From Paraburkholderia sp. BL21I4N1 (GTDB lineage: Bacteria > Pseudomonadota > Gammaproteobacteria > Burkholderiales > Burkholderiaceae), in NCBI RefSeq assembly GCF_002973525.1, contig NZ_PVEN01000001.1, positions 1,116,001 to 1,180,000 on the forward strand: DNA of 64,000 bases. Reading direction: 5' to 3'. Position 1 is the first letter of the stretch, and every line of letters starts with the position of its first letter. Shown here piece by piece: positions 63,202 to 64,000 of this stretch. The notes below the pieces were generated by a model, which searched no databases, was not told the DNA's origin, and saw only the letters and a list, made by a program, of their open reading frames with translations. A program made the translations under genes and the position numbers.

Positions 63202-64000
63202 TCAGAAATCGAGTCCCGGCCCACCCGCGCCTGGACCGCCCGGCTGGCCCGCCGCGGGCGCATCCTTCGGTGCCTCGTGCACGGTGGCGTCGGTGGTCAG
63301 CAGCAGACCCGCGACCGATGCCGCGTTTTGCAGCGCCGTGCGCGTCACCTTGGTCGGATCGAGCACGCCCGATTCCACCAAGTCCCCGTATTCGCCTGTC
63401 TGCGCGTTATAGCCGAAATTGCCCGTGCCGTCCGCCACCTTCGCGACGACCACGCTGGCTTCCTCGCCGGCGTTCGTTACGATCTGACGCAGCGGTTCTT
63501 CGAGCGCGCGCAGCACGATCTTGATGCCCGCGTCCTGGTCGGCATTCACGCCCTTGAGCGCGCTGATGGCCTGCTTCACGCGAATCAGCGCGACGCCGCC
63601 GCCCGCCACGATGCCTTCCTCGACAGCGGCGCGCGTTGCATGGAGCGCATCGTCGACACGGTCTTTCTTTTCCTTGACCTCGATTTCAGTCGCGCCGCCC
63701 ACCTTGATGACCGCCACGCCGCCGGCCAGTTTCGCGACACGTTCCTGCAGTTTCTCGCGGTCGTAGTCCGAGGTCGCTTCGTCGATCTGCGTGCGGATCT
63801 GCTTCACCCGCGCTTCGATGTTCTTGCTGTCGCCCGCACCGTCGATGACGGTGGTGTTTTCCTTGCCGACCTCGATCCGCTTGGCCTGACCCAGTTCCGC
63901 AAGCGTCGCTTTCTCGAGCGACAGACCCGTTTCTTCGGCGATCACCTGGCCGCCCGTCAGAATCGCGATGTCTTCGAGCAGCGCCTTGCGGCGATCGCCG
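63202..64000 (-). CDS. groEL: Chaperonin GroEL (partial, C-terminal half)
   Basis: The frame covers the last 265 residues or so of a 60-kDa chaperonin and continues beyond the right edge. Clear GroEL blocks are '[35 protein letters not shown]', '[54 protein letters not shown]', '[12 protein letters not shown]' and the final '[29 protein letters not shown]'. The tail is '[19 protein letters not shown]' rather than GGM repeats. It folds cytosolic proteins with GroES. The unusual tail suggests an extra, non-housekeeping copy. Confidence 0.95.
   Translation of the reverse strand, partial: GDRRKALLEDIAILTGGQVIAEETGLSLEKATLAELGQAKRIEVGKENTTVIDGAGDSKNIEARVKQIRTQIDEATSDYDREKLQERVAKLAGGVAVIKVGGATEIEVKEKKDRVDDALHATRAAVEEGIVAGGGVALIRVKQAISALKGVNADQDAGIKIVLRALEEPLRQIVTNAGEEASVVVAKVADGTGNFGYNAQTGEYGDLVESGVLDPTKVTRTALQNAASVAGLLLTTDATVHEAPKDAPAAGQPGGPGAGGPGLDF

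Overview
The window is a high-GC (roughly 60-65%) proteobacterial chromosome segment. It most resembles the Burkholderia/Paraburkholderia group, judging from a DUF4148 protein beside a Gram-negative porin, EmrAB plus NodT-type efflux, many LysR and AraC regulators, luciferase-like monooxygenases and a groEL copy at the right edge. No rRNA, tRNA, insertion sequence, phage gene or CRISPR array was seen. The content is accessory metabolism: back-to-back catabolic, scavenging and export clusters, each with its own regulator. These assignments come from motif recognition; no database search was run.

Layout. (1) 1-10437: a minus-strand operon encodes a molybdopterin oxidoreductase fused to its own flavin/2Fe-2S reductase, an ornithine cyclodeaminase-family enzyme and an AtoE-type short-chain acid transporter (partial). 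It is divergent from a LysR gene. On the plus strand follow an alpha/beta hydrolase resembling dihydropseudooxynicotine hydrolase, an AraC regulator, RidA, a PPOX-fold protein and an XRE-cupin regulator. Two near-identical palindromes, before the hydrolase and before the XRE-cupin gene, suggest one regulon. (2) 10483-18102 (minus): an EmrB/EmrA/outer-membrane-factor efflux operon, an AraC regulator, an Old Yellow Enzyme homologue and a hydroxynitrile-lyase-type hydrolase. (3) 18580-30869: Lrp/AsnC regulator, a second-type RibBA, AraC, two enoyl-CoA hydratase-family enzymes, a creatininase-family hydrolase, a luciferase-like monooxygenase, an acyl-CoA synthetase and a flavin reductase, then DUF4148, a porin and another AraC. 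This looks like a CoA-dependent degradation route whose FMNH2-dependent oxygenase has its own flavin reductase and perhaps extra flavin synthesis. (4) 31280-37312: MmgE/PrpD protein and a DszA/NtaA-type monooxygenase (plus), facing a complete polar-amino-acid ABC importer (minus).

(5) 38076-44253: a tightly coupled plus-strand operon of an atypical KamA-type radical SAM aminomutase, a metallo-beta-lactamase-fold lactonase-like protein, a large FAD/NAD(P)-binding protein and a cupin, followed by an MFS transporter. It has a leader with two hairpins, the second terminator-like. This is the best candidate for an undescribed pathway. (6) 44355-47140: zeta-class GST (MaiA), a fatty acid hydroxylase/sterol desaturase-family membrane enzyme, LysR and a small membrane protein. 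(7) 47264-62973: two divergent operons resembling organosulfur or amide scavenging systems. The minus one carries a luciferase-like monooxygenase, two oligopeptide-type binding proteins separated by a wrecked permease gene, an amidase and a DszC/SfnB-like flavoprotein. The plus one carries a triple rhodanese, DUF4865, a second DszC-like flavoprotein, DUF3088 and the intact ABC permeases with a fused double ATPase. (8) 63202-64000: the 3' part of a groEL with an unusual C-terminal tail.
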